From positions 13,606,743 to 13,670,742 of the forward strand of contig NC_134510.1 of NCBI RefSeq assembly GCF_027942865.1: DNA of 64,000 nucleotides. Direction: 5' to 3'. The notes under the pieces were generated by a model. That model saw nothing but the letters and a program-made list of their open reading frames with translations. It did no database searches and was not told where the DNA came from. The position numbers were made by a program, and so were the translations under genes. The stretch is from Odontesthes bonariensis (Eukaryota; Chordata; Actinopteri; Atheriniformes; Atherinopsidae). Positions 15,301-25,500 of this stretch are shown one piece after another (position 1 is the stretch's first letter; the number at the start of each line of letters is the position of its first letter).

Positions 15301-16653
15301 ACCAAAGGTTTCTTTGACCCCAACACTGAGGAAAACCTAACCTACCTCGGGCTGATGGAAAGGTGCGTCACTGATCCTGACACTGGCCTGGTGCTCCTGC
15401 TACTGAAAGAAAAGAAGCGGGAAAGGAAGACCTCCTCCAAGTCCTCAGTTCGTAAGCGCAGAGTTGTCATCGTAGACCCAGAGACAGGCAAAGAAATGAC
15501 TGTATATGAGGCCTACAGAAAGGGACTGATTGACCATCAAACCTACTTGGAGCTTTCTGAGCAGGAGTGTGAGTGGGAGGAAATCACAATGTCTTCCTCC
15601 GATGGCACTGTTAAATCCATGATCATCGACAGAAGGTCGGGTAGACAGTATGATGTTGATGACGCCATTTCACGTGGACTCATTGACCAGAATTCTCTTG
15701 ATACATACCGAGCTGGAAACCTGTCTATCACAGAGTTTGCTGACATGCTTTCTGGAAACATGGGAGGCTTCCGTTCACGCTCTTCCTCATTTGGTTCCAC
15801 CACTGGTTCCACTTACTCCTCTTCAATGAGCCCCATACCCTCCATTAAACCACCTGCAGTCATATGGAATGACCCAACAGAGGAAACTGGACCCATAGCA
15901 GGAATATTGGACACAGACACGTTGGAGAAAGTGTCTATCACTGAGGCAATTCATAGAAACCTGGTAGACAACATCACAGGCCAGAGATTGTTGGAAGCCC
16001 AAGCCTGCACAGGAGGAATAATTGACCCCACCAGTGGAGAGAGATTCACAGTCGGTGATGCTACAGAGAAAGGTTTGGTGGATAAAGTCATGGTCGATCG
16101 TCTCAACCTGGCCCAAAAAGCTTTCAATGGCTTTGAAGACCCCAGAACTAAAGTGAAGATGTCTGCCTCCCAGGCCCTAAAGAAGGGCTGGCTGTATTAT
16201 GAGGCTGGGCAGCGTTTCCTTGAGATCCAGTATCTAACTGGTGGACTTATTGAGCCGGATGTTGAGAGCAGAGTGTCCATAGATGAATCCATCAGGAAGG
16301 GAACAATTGATGCCCGCACTGCCCAGAAATTGAGAGATGTCAGTAGTTATTCTAAATATCTAACATGTCCAAAAACCAAACTGAAAATCTCCTTCAAAGA
16401 TGCCATGGACAAAAGCATGGTCGAAGAAGGATCTGGCCTACGGCTTCTGGAGGCCTCTTCACAATCTAGCAAAGGCCTCTACAGTCCCTACAATGCCAGT
16501 GGCCCCGGATCTGCATACGGCTCTCGAACTGGCTCAAGGACGGGATCTCGATCAGGCTCCAGAAGAGGCAGCTTTGATGCTGGCACTGGCTTTAGCATGA
16601 ACCTTTCATCCTCCTCCTTCACATCCTCATCAAGCTACACCCGTAGATTCTGA
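308..16653 (+). CDS. plec: Plectin, 3' part of gene (partial, 5' end outside window)
   Basis: Plectin is a giant cytolinker that ties intermediate filaments to actin, hemidesmosomes and other junctions. Nine coding exons are visible: 308-465, 816-994, 1108-1246, 1406-1762, 1873-1956, 2062-2166, 2264-2362, 4189-7542 and 10498-16653. They encode about 3,540 residues. All junctions have AG acceptors and GT donors and the phases agree from exon to exon. The domain order is end of plakin domain, long coiled-coil rod, six plakin-repeat modules and a GSR-rich C-terminus. This order, the giant rod exon and the giant last exon are the plectin pattern; desmoplakin and epiplakin lack this layout. The actin-binding CH domains and most of the plakin domain must lie upstream of the window. 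Teleosts often keep two plectin copies, and I cannot tell which this is. Confidence 0.95.
2363..4188 (+). other. plec: plec intron before the rod exon
   Basis: This 1.8-kb stretch lies between the last plakin-domain exon and the rod exon. Short open frames occur, but none is bounded by good splice sites with family-like protein. I see no clear transposon in it. Human plectin uses an alternative splice around the rod exon to make a rodless isoform, so regulatory elements here are plausible, but none can be pointed to. Confidence 0.7.
4189..7542 (+). CDS. plec: plec rod exon: coiled-coil dimerisation domain
   Basis: A single open exon of 3,354 bp (1,118 codons), entered in phase 0 after an AG acceptor at 4187-4188 and left in phase 0 at a GT donor at 7543. 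The protein is almost entirely charged heptads rich in Glu, Lys, Ala, Gln and Arg with regular Leu, typified by EEAEKLRKQ and AEEEAARQR motifs. This is the parallel two-stranded rod that dimerises plectin and sets the spacing of its ends. Because both edges are phase 0, skipping the exon keeps the frame, as in the known rodless plectin form. The open frame runs on about 130 bases past the donor into the intron before a stop; that extension loses the heptad pattern and is taken as intron. Long open frames on the minus strand are compositional shadows. Confidence 0.95.
8860..9150. repeat. Dispersed repeat relic in plec intron
   Basis: The stretch around 8978-9020 (GACCTGTCCAGGGTGTACCC and the following bases) is a phrase I recognise from common interspersed fish repeats, and the flanking text with ATGCAGAACAG and ACCACCATCGTG is also repeat-like. 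Family assignment from memory is not safe. It is degenerate and has no coding capacity. Confidence 0.45.
9341..9376. repeat. (CA)n microsatellite
   Basis: An uninterrupted CA dinucleotide run of about 17 units lies in the last plectin intron. It is likely to vary in length between individuals. No function is implied. Confidence 0.95.
10498..16653 (+). CDS. plec: plec last exon: rod end, six plakin-repeat modules, GSR tail
   Basis: This exon gives 2,051 residues and a TGA stop at 16651-16653. The first ~140 residues finish the coiled coil. Six plakin-repeat modules follow, starting near 11000, 11980, 12970, 13975, 14690 and 15890. Each of the first five opens with a relative of F-x-G-L-R-x-x-V/I, then repeats the signatures SIYQAMKK, LLEAQAATG, LLSAERAVTGYKDPY and GGIIDP. 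A basic and Ser-rich linker (about 15410-15880, with RKRRVVIVDPETGKEMTVYE) separates modules five and six; in plectin this region is the main intermediate-filament binding site. The C-terminus has GSRTGSRTGSRSGSRRGSF, the Gly-Ser-Arg motif of plectin and spectraplakin tails. Six modules is the plectin number, so the protein looks full length at this end. Confidence 0.95.
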   Translation: MADAQQKQIEHEKTVLQQTFLTEKENLLKKEKLIEDEKKRLESQFEEEVRKAKALKDEQERQKRQMDEEKKKLKATMDIALSKQKEAEEEMLNKQKQMQDLEKKRLEQEKILAEENKKLREKLQQLEEAQKDQQKEIIHVTTVETKKVYNGQSAGDLVDGADKRPDPLAFDGIREKVPASRLHDLGLLPTKDFDKLKNGKITAQELGETENLKRILKGKNAIAGVLTPTNQKMSIYQASKEKKITPGTAMILLEAQAATGYILDPIKNKKLSVNEAVKEGLIGPELHNKMLSAERAVVGYKDPYTGGKISVFEAMKKGLMEHDHAIRVLEAQLATGGIIDPINSHRVPDETAYKQGQYDAEMSKIMQKPSDDSKGYFDPSTQEPLTYSELMARCNTDPETGLLLLPITDKAAQCSSIYTEEETKDVFSKTTVSVPFGRFKGKTVTIWEIINSEYFTEDQKRDLLRQYKTGKITIEKIIRIVITVAEEKEKKKEITFDGLRAPVPASELLESKVIDKDLYNKLHKGNKTVKEVSEMEPVQKALRGTNCIAGVIIDSSKETMSFYQAMKKNMIKTSFALNMLEAQAGTGYVVDPVHNQKYTVDEAVKAGVVGPELHEKLLSAERAVTGYKDPYTGKTVSLFQAMKKDLIPKDQGIRLLDAQMTTGGIIDPVKSHHIPHDVACKRNYFDDEMKQSLSSPTDETKCFFDPNTKEHITYSQLFKRCVTAKKTGLQLLHLSDEAINDKEETVYTEAQTKEAMTQATLELDSGPFKGRKMTLWEIIYSEYLTEEQRLDLLRQFRSGKVTIEKIIKIIITIVDEKEAKKKEQSSFKGLRAPVPAGSLYDSKIIDKPTFDLLQQGKTTPKQIGENPNVSKYLQGTESIAGIYLEPTKEKISIYQAMKKKLLRHNTGLSLLEAQAATGFIVDPVRNQCLSVDEAVKSGLVGPELHEKLLSAEKAVTGYKDPFTGKKISLFEAVEKDLILKEHAMPLLEAQMVSGGIIDPVNSHRVPMDVAYQKNIFSKEIAKTLSEPSGDNKAFSDPETDENVTYSQLKEKCQRDTDTGLYILPLSKPQSPTVVEKTYLYTEEQTQSDLTSTQIDIPIEGLADKPMNLWDVMNSNLLPEQERQRLMSEYRAGNITKERMIIIIIEIMEQREVVRNDSPLSYKTLRRRITIEELYSARIINLETYNLLKQGKRNIRDIMEMTSVKQYLYGTGCVAGVKTDSSSKISIYQAMKRGFLQPEIGLSLLEAQAATGFIVDPVKNETLTVDEAVRKGIVGPEIHDKLLSAERAVTGYKDPYSGKIISLFQAMKKDLVPEDYALKMLEAQTATGGLIDPEFQFHLPADIALQRGYINKETNEKLTDEVKGFVDPVTDEKVSYAELLKRCKLDSGLRLLSLGDKRLTFEGLRKQITMEELIRSQIIDQQTVTELNEGLITVEEVSNRLSRYLKGTGCIAGVFLESAKERLSIYQAMKKNMIRPGTAFELLEAQAATGYVIDPIKNLKLTVHESVKMGIVGPEFKDKLLSAERAVTGYRDPYSGKTISLFQAMKKGLILKDHGIRLLEAQIATGGIIDPEESHRLPVEVAYKRGFFDEEMNEILSDPSDDTKGFFDPNTEENLTYLGLMERCVTDPDTGLVLLLLKEKKRERKTSSKSSVRKRRVVIVDPETGKEMTVYEAYRKGLIDHQTYLELSEQECEWEEITMSSSDGTVKSMIIDRRSGRQYDVDDAISRGLIDQNSLDTYRAGNLSITEFADMLSGNMGGFRSRSSSFGSTTGSTYSSSMSPIPSIKPPAVIWNDPTEETGPIAGILDTDTLEKVSITEAIHRNLVDNITGQRLLEAQACTGGIIDPTSGERFTVGDATEKGLVDKVMVDRLNLAQKAFNGFEDPRTKVKMSASQALKKGWLYYEAGQRFLEIQYLTGGLIEPDVESRVSIDESIRKGTIDARTAQKLRDVSSYSKYLTCPKTKLKISFKDAMDKSMVEEGSGLRLLEASSQSSKGLYSPYNASGPGSAYGSRTGSRTGSRSGSRRGSFDAGTGFSMNLSSSSFTSSSSYTRRF

Positions 16654-17723
16654 GTAGCTAGTTCTGTCCTTAATAACTAGTGACTAAGAACCAATAATAC
16701 TAATGCACTTTACAGCTGCATTTCTAACAGGAAAAAATAGTTTCAGTAACAAAGGAAATATAAGTTATTTATTCTTCATTGCATGAGGTCACACAAATTG
16801 CAAAGGCTATTGAATTATTTGTCATATATAGAATCTGTGTAAACACATACCTCTTCTATGAGGACATAACCAAGAATTGCTAAATATATAGAATATGAAT
16901 TTCTTGTAGTACTGATTACCTAGTCAGTTCATATTTTTCAAAGCAAAGCATGATAAGTTTTGCTATTTTTAAGTGACCATAGAGTTATCATTTTTACACC
17001 TGTTCAAAAGATGTATACTAGTGCTTTTTAAAACTAATATATGCTGTATGTAATATCTTATTTCTTTTGAAATTCAGATTTTTTTTGTCTATTTTCTAAC
17101 TTTTTTGACAACAGTAGTTATGACATACTGAATGTCCACATAGATCTAATGTTTTTAACTAAAACGTCTTGAAAACTTCTGAAAGCTTTAGGAGTATGGA
17201 CAGAGGATGCGTTAATGTTTTTTGTTTTTGTTTTTGTTTTGTCAAATGTTGCCTGGGTAACAGTACACTGAACCCAGTAAATAGCAGCACAGATTACACC
17301 AGTTAAAATATTATAAAATGTAACACCACTGGAATACAGCATTGAAAAGTGCCAAAATTAAAATTATGCAGGCTATTCCAAAACTAGTTTCACATTTGTT
17401 ATTCTTCCTCGCCATTTCTATTCAGTGGAAAGGTTAATTGCTTCATTGTTTTACACACCTTAAATTTTGGATTGCTCATATCCTCAAAACAAGTGTTCCT
17501 GCCACATCCCAAGATGATGTCAGACTCAATCCTGCTCCTTCTCAGACCTGCCGCCTGTTACTTTCATTCTTGTAAGTTCAAATTATTATTCAGGTTTTTT
17601 TTGTTTGTTTTTTCTCTTTTTTTCCCTCCGCATCTCACATGTTGCTGTGTCATGTGACTAGTAAGCATTATGCGTTAAAATCTCTCATTACCGCTAATGT
17701 GTCCTTTATTTCCCCTTTCCTAG
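16654..17723 (+). other. plec: plec 3' UTR with candidate poly(A) signal
   Basis: AT-rich sequence follows the plectin stop. An ATTAAA hexamer lies at 17357-17362, and AATAAA hexamers lie further on at 18631-18636 and 18724-18729. Which one ends the plectin message cannot be decided from sequence alone. If one of the distal pair is used, the candidate exon at 17724-17840 would lie inside the plectin 3' UTR. Confidence 0.5.
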
Positions 17724-17840
17724 CTGTCTCAGTCGCTCAGATTCCAACACGTGAGCACAAATACTCAGTTGCCAGGAGCGTACGACCCCTCCAGTCTGGA
17801 TGGATTTGCAGGTCAATGTCATCCTCATGCGGCGCAACAG
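17724..17840 (+). CDS. Candidate bridging exon 1 (39 codons, phase 0 to 0)
   Basis: An acceptor with a pyrimidine tract (TTTCCCCTTTCCTAG) is followed by 117 open bases and a GTAGGG donor. The peptide contains TQLPGAYDPSSLDGFAGQ and looks like an ordinary linker rather than random translation. It starts and ends in phase 0, so it can be entered from the last plakin-domain exon (2264-2362) or the rod exon of plec, both of which end in phase 0. I do not recognise the product. It sits 1.07 kb after the plectin stop. Confidence 0.4.
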
Positions 17841-19029
17841 GTAGGGCGCACCTGTTTTCCACAAATATCGTTTATCATTTTTAGTTCATTACTGAAAAAT
17901 GAAAAAAGGTTTCATTTTGATTTTCTTTCTTTTTCTTTTACATATTTTACTTGATTTGTCCTTTTTGCTTCCTCTCGCTGCATGCTTGGGTTTATTTTGC
18001 TTGTGTTTCACAGTTATTTTCATTTGTTTCTAGATCTGCCTTTTGAGTATGACCTTTCTTCCAATGTTCATCACACTTGAGGGAAGCTGAGACTGAGTCA
18101 ACTTCATCTCGGGATGCCTTTCTAGGAACACTCGTCACTAATTAGCTGTTGTCATGTGTTTATTTCTTGAACAATAACGGTGATATCTATGCAGAAACAA
18201 ATGTCTTGATAGTTACACTCCCAGATAATACACAACTATGCATCAACATTTTTTCACTCAGATTGTGACACTTCAGTGAAACAGCACGCTTCAGTCAGCT
18301 AGTCTAAGTATACAAAGTATATATTTTTTTGTTTTCTCTGGTTCAACCAAAGTGCCTTTGACAAAAAATCTAGATTGCATGAATGTACGTATCATATGAA
18401 ATGCACTCCTTTCAGTTCTGTTTTGCCACATGTGCTCATAGCAACCTGAAAACGACTCAGAGTTGTGTTTTTGCTTATTTTCATTTTTCCACATCAAATG
18501 TTTCTGTTCTGCATCTCTGTACACGTTTATTGTTTTCATCATGTTTTTTGATATCATAAATTTGTCTTTGCATGTTTTACTAACTTTACAAGGGACACGT
18601 GGGGAGGGTGGGGATTGTTCATGTGAAAATAATAAAATCATTTAAGTTTTGCTTTCGGGACAAATGTTGCTTTGAATGATATGGTGAGGATTCTGTTGTA
18701 TGTGAACATAACACTACGTTGTAAATAAATATGCTCTGAACAGGCACTCTTGTCATTCATGCATCAGTATTTGTGCATGTAAAGCTCCTTTTACCATGAT
18801 TATTCACTGCCGCTCTGTTAAGTTACAGTGGAACAAGTAACAGCTTGAGGGTTTGCACGTAATTCACAGTATACAACAGAAGTGAGTACACCCATGTGTA
18901 AGATCACTAAAACTGGGGTTCATCATAAAGAACACGCTGAAAATACAGTCTGTAAAGCATAATCTCACTGTGGTAACTGACACACAAATTAGAAAATCAC
19001 TAATGAAGGAAAAAATATTGGCTAAAAAC
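17841..19029. other. Intronic or intergenic DNA, no supported gene
   Basis: No exon with good splice sites was found. Two AATAAA hexamers (18631, 18724) could end the plectin transcript. The stretch near 18870-19020 (ACAGAAGTGAGTACACCC) resembles a dispersed fish DNA-element end and is interrupted by the hAT copy that follows; it seems to resume at about 19700. Confidence 0.5.
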
Positions 19030-19692
19030 TAGGGCTGGGCGAGTTAACTCATTATCGCGTTCATTTGTTAATTATTTAATGCCGATAAATATTTTATCGC
19101 GCATTAACGCAGGTTTTATTATGTAAAAGTCTGTTGAATGCATCAGATTCACACAGTTACAGCAAACACCACGAAGCGTGGAGTAATAAAATAAAAAATA
19201 AACTAGCAGGTAACATCACCTTTACAGGTTCTCCTCGGTCTCTGTGTGAAGCTCGCGGAGTTAACCGGCGCTGCTTCCTGTTTTACTTGTTTCAACATAA
19301 AAGCACGTATTTCAAAATAAATGTTTTTTAAAAACTCCTGCATTTACATCCAAGTTGAATTGTCTTCTCTCCGTAATAGTTCAAGTCTAAAATATCACTT
19401 AAAGGCAAAACACACAACTGATACCAGCAAGTCATTCAAGGAAACGGACAGTGGAGCGAGGCTTCTACATAAAAACTACATAAAAATGCTGATGTTAAAG
19501 TGTGTTTGCACAACAAATGTTATGGCACTTTCATTTATATGGCAGTACATTTAAAATGGAACTAAATGCTAAAAGCTATACGCTACTTTTGAATTCATTT
19601 TTGGATTTTGCGTACAAATGCGATTAATCGTGATTAATCAGGGAAATCATGTGATTAATTAGATTCAAAATTTGAATCGTTGCCCAGCCCTA
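19030..19692 (+). mobile_element. Non-autonomous hAT element, copy 1, with BED-finger fragment
   Basis: The 663-bp element has inverted termini TAGGGCTGGGC / GCCCAGCCCTA. It is flanked by an 8-bp duplication with one mismatch (CTAAAAAC at 19022-19029, CTAAAAAA at 19693-19700), as hAT elements make. The AT-rich ends carry ATTAACGCAG and TTATCGCG motifs. Bases about 19357-19463 encode the end of a BED zinc finger (SLKYHLKAKHTTDTSKSF). No transposase catalytic domain is present, so movement would need a transposase supplied elsewhere. A second copy of the family lies at 43189-43868 in the opposite orientation. Confidence 0.85.
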
Positions 19693-19892
19693 CTAAAAAA
19701 CAAACTTTCTCAGTTTTGGAACTTTAGACTGTTTCTGTCACAAAGCTGGAGAACAAAAAAAAAAATATCAGAGGAAATGCAGTTGTTTGAGTTGTCAGGA
19801 GGTACAGAGCACACCAATGTACCACTACCACTATATGGTCATCTACTGAAAAGTAAATGAAAGAGAGGTGATATGTATAGACACCGATATCA

Positions 19893-20275
19893 TCCACCCA
19901 TTTTCTATACCCGCTTAATCCAATTCAGGGTCATGGTGGAGGGGGCAAGAGCTGCTATTGGGCGGGAGGTGGGGTACAACCTGGAAGGGTTGCCAGTCCA
20001 TCGCAGGACTGACAGAGACAACCATGCACTCTCACTGTCATTCATAAGGACATGGTGGGAATTACAAATCAGCCTAACGTGCATGGTTTTGGACGGTAGT
20101 AAGAAGTTGGAGAGGAGCCATGCATGCAAGGGGAGAAAAATCAAACTCCACACTGAAAGGCAGCCGGGATTCAAACCAGGAATGCTTTTATTGTGAGGCA
20201 ACAGTGCCTGCAGCCCCAGCACAATAACTATCCAAATTACACTGCCAAAACCACACACGACAGTTTTTAAAGGAA
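19893..20275. repeat. Dispersed fish repeat (non-LTR-tail-like)
   Basis: The text starting CATCCACCCATTTTCTATAC and running through GGGTTGCCAGTCCATCGCAG is a familiar high-copy fish repeat, often found at LINE or SINE tails. Open frames on both strands here are chance translations of the repeat. A shorter relative occurs near 55236-55300. The exact family needs a repeat library. Confidence 0.6.
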
Positions 20276-21264
20276 CAAAGATCAATACAAATATCTGACC
20301 AAGTATGCTGACTCACTTGAACTAAACGGAACACTTTCGGGGTACTTCAAAGAGAAACGCAGAGCAACTCCACCCGTTCGGCAAAAAGCAGCTGGGTAAC
20401 ATTGTCTCTGGAGTGCGGCAGAGCAACTATCTAGAGATTTGTGTAAGACTTATTTTCTATGCCCGTGAGGATTGAGCCTGTGATCAAAGATATTGCAAGT
20501 GTTAAAAAAATTAAAGATTTGTACAATTTGTATATCAATCTAAAATATATTTTAAGCTATTTTATTATGTTTAAGAACCCCCCCCCCCCCCAGTGTTCAG
20601 CTCAAATGAATAATAACATGATAACAATATGATTCATATTGGCCAGGGATGTATTCTCTTCTGTTTTTTTTTAGAATATGTAAACTATAATTTGAATGTC
20701 ATTGAAAGCGGTGGTAAAACCATGAGCTGCCCCAACACTGCACTGAAATATTTCATGATATGAACTTGCTGACCAGAGGCTATAAGAAAAGCAACTCTTT
20801 GTCTGAACTACAGTAGTTACTAAACCTGCTCGACCGCTCGCTGGTATTATGAAGTTTTTTTTAACTTTTCAAGCAGCAGTTGACCACACGAGGGCAGTGC
20901 TCAGCTGATCATCTGTATAGTCTCATCTGCAAGCAAGCAAGTGAATTAGATGAAACACAACAGCAACATTTTTCACAGTTGTTAGGGTTGTGAACCCAGA
21001 AAGGCCCATGTGCAGATATACTAGATAAGAAACTAGTGAAAGTCTTAATGAAACTGACGACAGCTTTATTCACCAAAACGATCAGTCGGATTCTCTTCTT
21101 ATAATGTTGTTTAAAGTGGATTCCTTCTTGATTTGTGATTTATAAAAGCTGAAAAGATTTTTCTTTGAAAGAACAGTATTGAAAACTGGAAGCAGGAAAG
21201 TTGATTTACATCCCGTTCCTTTGTACCAGTTGCATACATATGTTGCTCTGTGTGCCAACATTAG
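20276..21264. other. No supported gene; C-run microsatellite
   Basis: This interval holds a run of 14 C at about 20578-20591 and otherwise plain AT-rich sequence. I see no exon, RNA gene or clear transposon boundary. Confidence 0.6.
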
Positions 21265-21387
21265 CCGCTGGAATTGATGGAAGACCTTGTCCCCAGAAGC
21301 AACGGGGCTTCCGCCTCCCTGAATTCTTCCCTCAGCTCCCTTGACTACTCTGATCTGACCCTTTCCCACCCAGGTGGTGGCAGGGAG
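21265..21387 (+). CDS. Candidate bridging exon 2 (41 codons, phase 0 to 0)
   Basis: The exon begins after CCAACATTAG and ends at GTAAGA. It reads in frame with the previous candidate exon and contains LVPRSNGASASLNSSLSSLD, a Ser-rich linker-like peptide that ends in GGGRE. An in-frame ATG at 21277 could instead serve as a start. The opposite strand is also open here, but its translation is not family-like. Confidence 0.42.
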
Positions 21388-21521
21388 GTAAGAGAATAGA
21401 GAGTAGTGACAACAATTGCATGTACTGTATAACATACAACACACAGTAAACAATGACTGAATGCTCTAAGAAACTAGGCTATTATTTTGTACAACATATA
21501 CTTTCCCATTGTTTCTTGCAG

Positions 21522-21571
21522 GATAAAGTGATTGGATCCCCAACACCCACTTCACTGGATCAGACACTTGG
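21522..21571 (+). CDS. Candidate bridging exon 3 (50 bp, phase 0 to 2)
   Basis: TTTCTTGCAG precedes the exon and GTATGC follows it. It encodes DKVIGSPTPTSLDQTL and continues the Ser/Thr/Pro linker style of the preceding exon. Only the phase match with its neighbours (enters 0, leaves 2) and the splice consensus support it, since 50 bp is too short to judge alone. Confidence 0.4.
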
Positions 21572-22468
21572 GTATGCCACTGTAAAATATTGTTACTCCC
21601 TCTGCATGACAGTGCCACAATTAACTTGATTCCTTGGAGGAAAAAAAAACACATTTTAGCGATTGTCCAAATCAAATATTCTAGTTCATCAGGCGCACTC
21701 AGCACACAAAGAACAGCTCTCCAACAGAATGAATGAATGTGGCCACCAACAGTCGGATAACACAAAACGCACAAACGCGACACGACAGTTAGCTGATTGT
21801 ATCAGCTTTGTAGACCGTTGCATCTGCATTTGCCAAGAACACAAAGAAAGAGCTGGGAATTGTGTAGTGAGAACAGAGTGTAAGACAAATAACCGAAAAC
21901 GAAGGTTCCAGCCCAGCAGACAGAGAACAGATGCTTCCCTCGTGGCTTATTTGGGCTGAGGAGAGGCCTGGTTTTATTCCTTTGAAAAGAATAATAGTTC
22001 TCTAAACAGAAGTAGTCATGCCTGTTTTCTATAATTTGTTCCCCAGTTTGACACGCTTCCTCTTCCCAATGTGGAAATCATTCAAAGTCTATATTACTGT
22101 AATACAAGTAACGCTGAACTAAAATAGAGCTTTTACACAAATGGCACTTTGTAACACAACTTAACTGCAGAAAATGAATCCATAAATATATATGACGACG
22201 GATCTTGTTATGTCCCTGGTGTTTACATGAGAAGACGCTATATAGCAATGGTTTAACACTCCATCACTTCACACCCAATCACTTCTGCAGAATAGACTTT
22301 GTTTCACCAGGCAGATCATTTGGATGCACAGTTGCATCATTTCCCATGATATACTGTGAAGTTAAGGCGGCTGTTCCTTTTCCACAAAACTTATGACAAT
22401 ATTTGACAGCTTGATACAATCAATTTAACTTTGTTTTCTACATTTTGTGCTGCTTCCCTCTGTTTCAG

Positions 22469-22580
22469 GAGGGATGCCGAGGACATGAGCCAATGGCAAT
22501 GTGAGTTCAGGGGTCAAATCAGAGCACTGAGACAGTGGCTCAAGAGCATGGAGATGAAGCTACCTCCCATGGACCCCAGG
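22469..22580 (+). CDS. Candidate bridging exon 4: start of a spectrin-type repeat
   Basis: TCTGTTTCAG precedes this 112-bp exon and GTCAGT follows. It enters in the phase left by the previous candidate and ends in phase 0. The peptide includes CEFRGQIRALRQWLKSMEMK, with the Leu-Arg-x-Trp-Leu pattern that marks helix A of spectrin repeats in dystonin, MACF1 and dystrophin. The rest of the repeat is not seen in the next 11 kb. The next phase-0 acceptors are in the spectraplakin tail gene at 34440 and 34616. This is the best supported of the four candidate exons. Confidence 0.5.
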
Positions 22581-25500
22581 GTCAGTTAGGTCCACTGTCT
22601 GTCTGCTTGCTGTCATTTCCCTCACCGTCTGTTTCACAGCACATCTATCTGTTCATCCATCAGACACACCTCAGCATGTTCTTTAGTTTTTCATTCTATG
22701 GAGTCATTTTCTTACAGTTATTATAGAAACCCCTGGATACAAAACTAAAGCATCTGTGGGCAAGCGACAAATCTTTCACATCTCAATGAGTTTGCCAGCC
22801 TCTGCAGTTCCAGAGAATATACAAACGTACATGTCCCCTGCCCTATTCTAATACCACTGCAATACAAACTATGTAACAAGAAAGTTTCTATAGCCATGCT
22901 AGGTGTTCTGTGAGGCTGCACTTTGAAATGCAAATGATGTTGGAGAATAAGTTGGTAAAGGCGCAACGAAACTAGGAAACTGAACCAATGACTTGCGTGA
23001 GTCATTTTTTTTTGTGTCTCTAAAAAAAAGAGGAAAGAGAATGTAGAGGAGTTTTTTTTTTCAACTTCTCAGAAGGGCACTGAGGTGGCCCTCCTCCACT
23101 CCTGCAGGGAGACTTCTTTAGGCCACAGGGGAACAGAGGGGCTGGGGAATCAGGCTCCATTGTGCCTGGCCCGGACAGCCAAGCTAGAGAAGTGCTTGGC
23201 ACCGGAGGCCCTCTGCACACATGATCGAACACCCTGAAAAGACATCAGACCCAGATGCGAGGAAGAGGCAAGGGGGCAGAAAAAAGGAGGACCTTTGTGG
23301 TAAGAGTGTTCAGATCAGACTATGTAGGTATTTACTGAACACAAACAGATTTTGTGACATCACTATTTAGATAAATGCTTATAGAAATACTTGTCAGAGC
23401 TGGTGGCAGTCAGAGTGCTACTAGCTGAGTTAAAAGCCATGGTGCAACCATGGTGACCATTTAAGCCAACTCATTTTAAAATGAGCTCATAACCCAACCT
23501 ACTGGTCACATTAAGTAACTCTGTCAACTAAATCCCAATGTTTGGTTAGCTGTTTACACATTTACCTTTTTCTTTGCAAGAGGTTGTTTTTGTCTGTAAA
23601 ATGTCTGGTCTTGCTTTGAATGTATTTATGGTCAAAGTTGGCGGCTTTTTTTTGCCTTCAATCAATAATATTTCTTATCTCAGCCGCCTTACCTTTCCTT
23701 CAAGTTTGCTATACGTCAGTTGGGCAAATTCATCTGTTGTGTTGCTTCCGGTCTGCTGAACCAGTCAGAATAATCTAGTCTGGAGAGCAGTTCTGCATGG
23801 GCGAATGGCCGAGCGGCTCAGATTGTGTTAATAAACTATTGCTGCCTTTGTAAAATGGGAAAATCTGGAAATAACATGTTATTTTGCGGATTTTGTCCTT
23901 TGCCGACACTGAAACAATTCACCTAAAATGAGAGAAGCAATATTGTCACTGGGCTTAATCTGGTGTGTAAGAACTGACAGCAAACCTCTGCTCAATGCAT
24001 CAACATAAAATGGCTCTTTAGTACCGCAAAGACAGAGGTAATATTTGTGACTATTCTTTGTCAAGGCGGAAGGGTTTTTAATCAATCGCTAATGAAAAGG
24101 AATGTATTTTGATTTAACAACGTGGTTAACTGAGGTTAATGTATTCAGTGTTTGGATTGATTTCACCATTAAATTAATTAAAAAGGCCAATAAACACTCT
24201 TTGCGTTTGAACCTGTATGACCTCTGAAAACACTCATCGTCGCGCCATCATAGAAAGTGTGTTGAAAAAAAAAAAAATTCCACAGGAGATCTTCCTAGTT
24301 CAACATTGTTTATTTACGTTGCATTTTAAGAAGTCACTGTTTCCATAGGAACTGACATGTAAGTTGCTCAGGCATGCCATATCACAAAGTGAAAGCTTGA
24401 ATGCTTTGGAGAGCTTTGGTCTGACCCCCAGTGAGACTGTGTGAATTAAGGCGGTGTCTTTTTATCTCTGCCATGCCTTAATCATACTGCATCTGACCGT
24501 AGACCTTTGTCATGGTAATACTATTAGTCTGCTGCACTGCTGGTTGCAGTCTGAGCCGAAGGGACTCGTTAGTTAGCAGTATGAATGACTACATCCCTCA
24601 GCGGCCCCCCCGCCCAATCCACAGTCCTTTCTACAATACACAGGAGAGCCACACACCTACCTCTTTACACAAGGCGAGCCCTGGCACATCCTGTACAGCT
24701 TTCCCACAAACACTCAGACACACATGAGCTGGAAATTACAGGCTGTCAAGCGTAGACTTAATAAGCACTCACGTAGAAAAGCTCTGAAATCTGTGAATCC
24801 ATGGCTTATGGACAAGAAAAACCTTAATGAGTAGTACTTCATTATCATTAGTAGTTTGAGTATTATATAGTATTGTTTTATTGATCGACAAAAAGAGGCT
24901 AAAATGGCTCAATACAACCAAGGAATGGGTATATATTTGGAAATGGTATTGAAAAATCGAAACTTTTTAACTAAAGATCTCAAAGGAAACATCTGAACAT
25001 TGTGCTAAGGGGACACATCAGATATATTAGAAACCTCCCTGGTTCTGAATGATGTCTGAGTCAGTCTTTTGCATTCATGTGAGACAAAGCGTCTGCAGTG
25101 GAGTGTTGTGCTGGAGTAACTTTGATTCTCTACACTGTTGCCGGAGCATAATGTCGGTGACGAGTCAAAACGACATCTCTTCACTTTGACAGTCAGGTTG
25201 AGGTCAGAAGTTCTTCTCTGTGTCTCCCTGCCCCCCTCCCGCTGATGACATTCTTCTTGATAAAGACTCTCTGTGTTTTAAAGGTCTCTGGTTTCCCTGA
25301 GCCTGCGGCAGATGCTGCATCCCAAATAAGCCTTGTACACATGAACTTACAAACAGGCCCTGGAAGAGGGGTGAGAGATCACTGTTTATTGTCCTCTCCT
25401 CTCTGTCTCTGACAGCCAGCAAACAGTAATCCCTGCTCTTTGACACCGCTTCCCTAACCTTTAGGGAAAAGGGGCTTGTTGTTATTGCAGTGAATCAACA

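Noticed and set aside
19873..20285. Overlapping open frames on both strands
   Set aside because: They are translations of a dispersed repeat.
23073..23236. Terminal exon in phase with the candidate exon ending at 22580
   Set aside because: The acceptor is fair, but the peptide is not repeat-like and nothing supports it.
23800..23835. GAATGGCCGAGCGGCTCAG as a tRNA-Leu/Ser 5' half
   Set aside because: No anticodon arm, B box or closing stem follows.
24512..24727. 71-codon open frame with a Pro-rich segment
   Set aside because: It lacks a downstream splice or poly(A) context and resembles no family; chance is likely.
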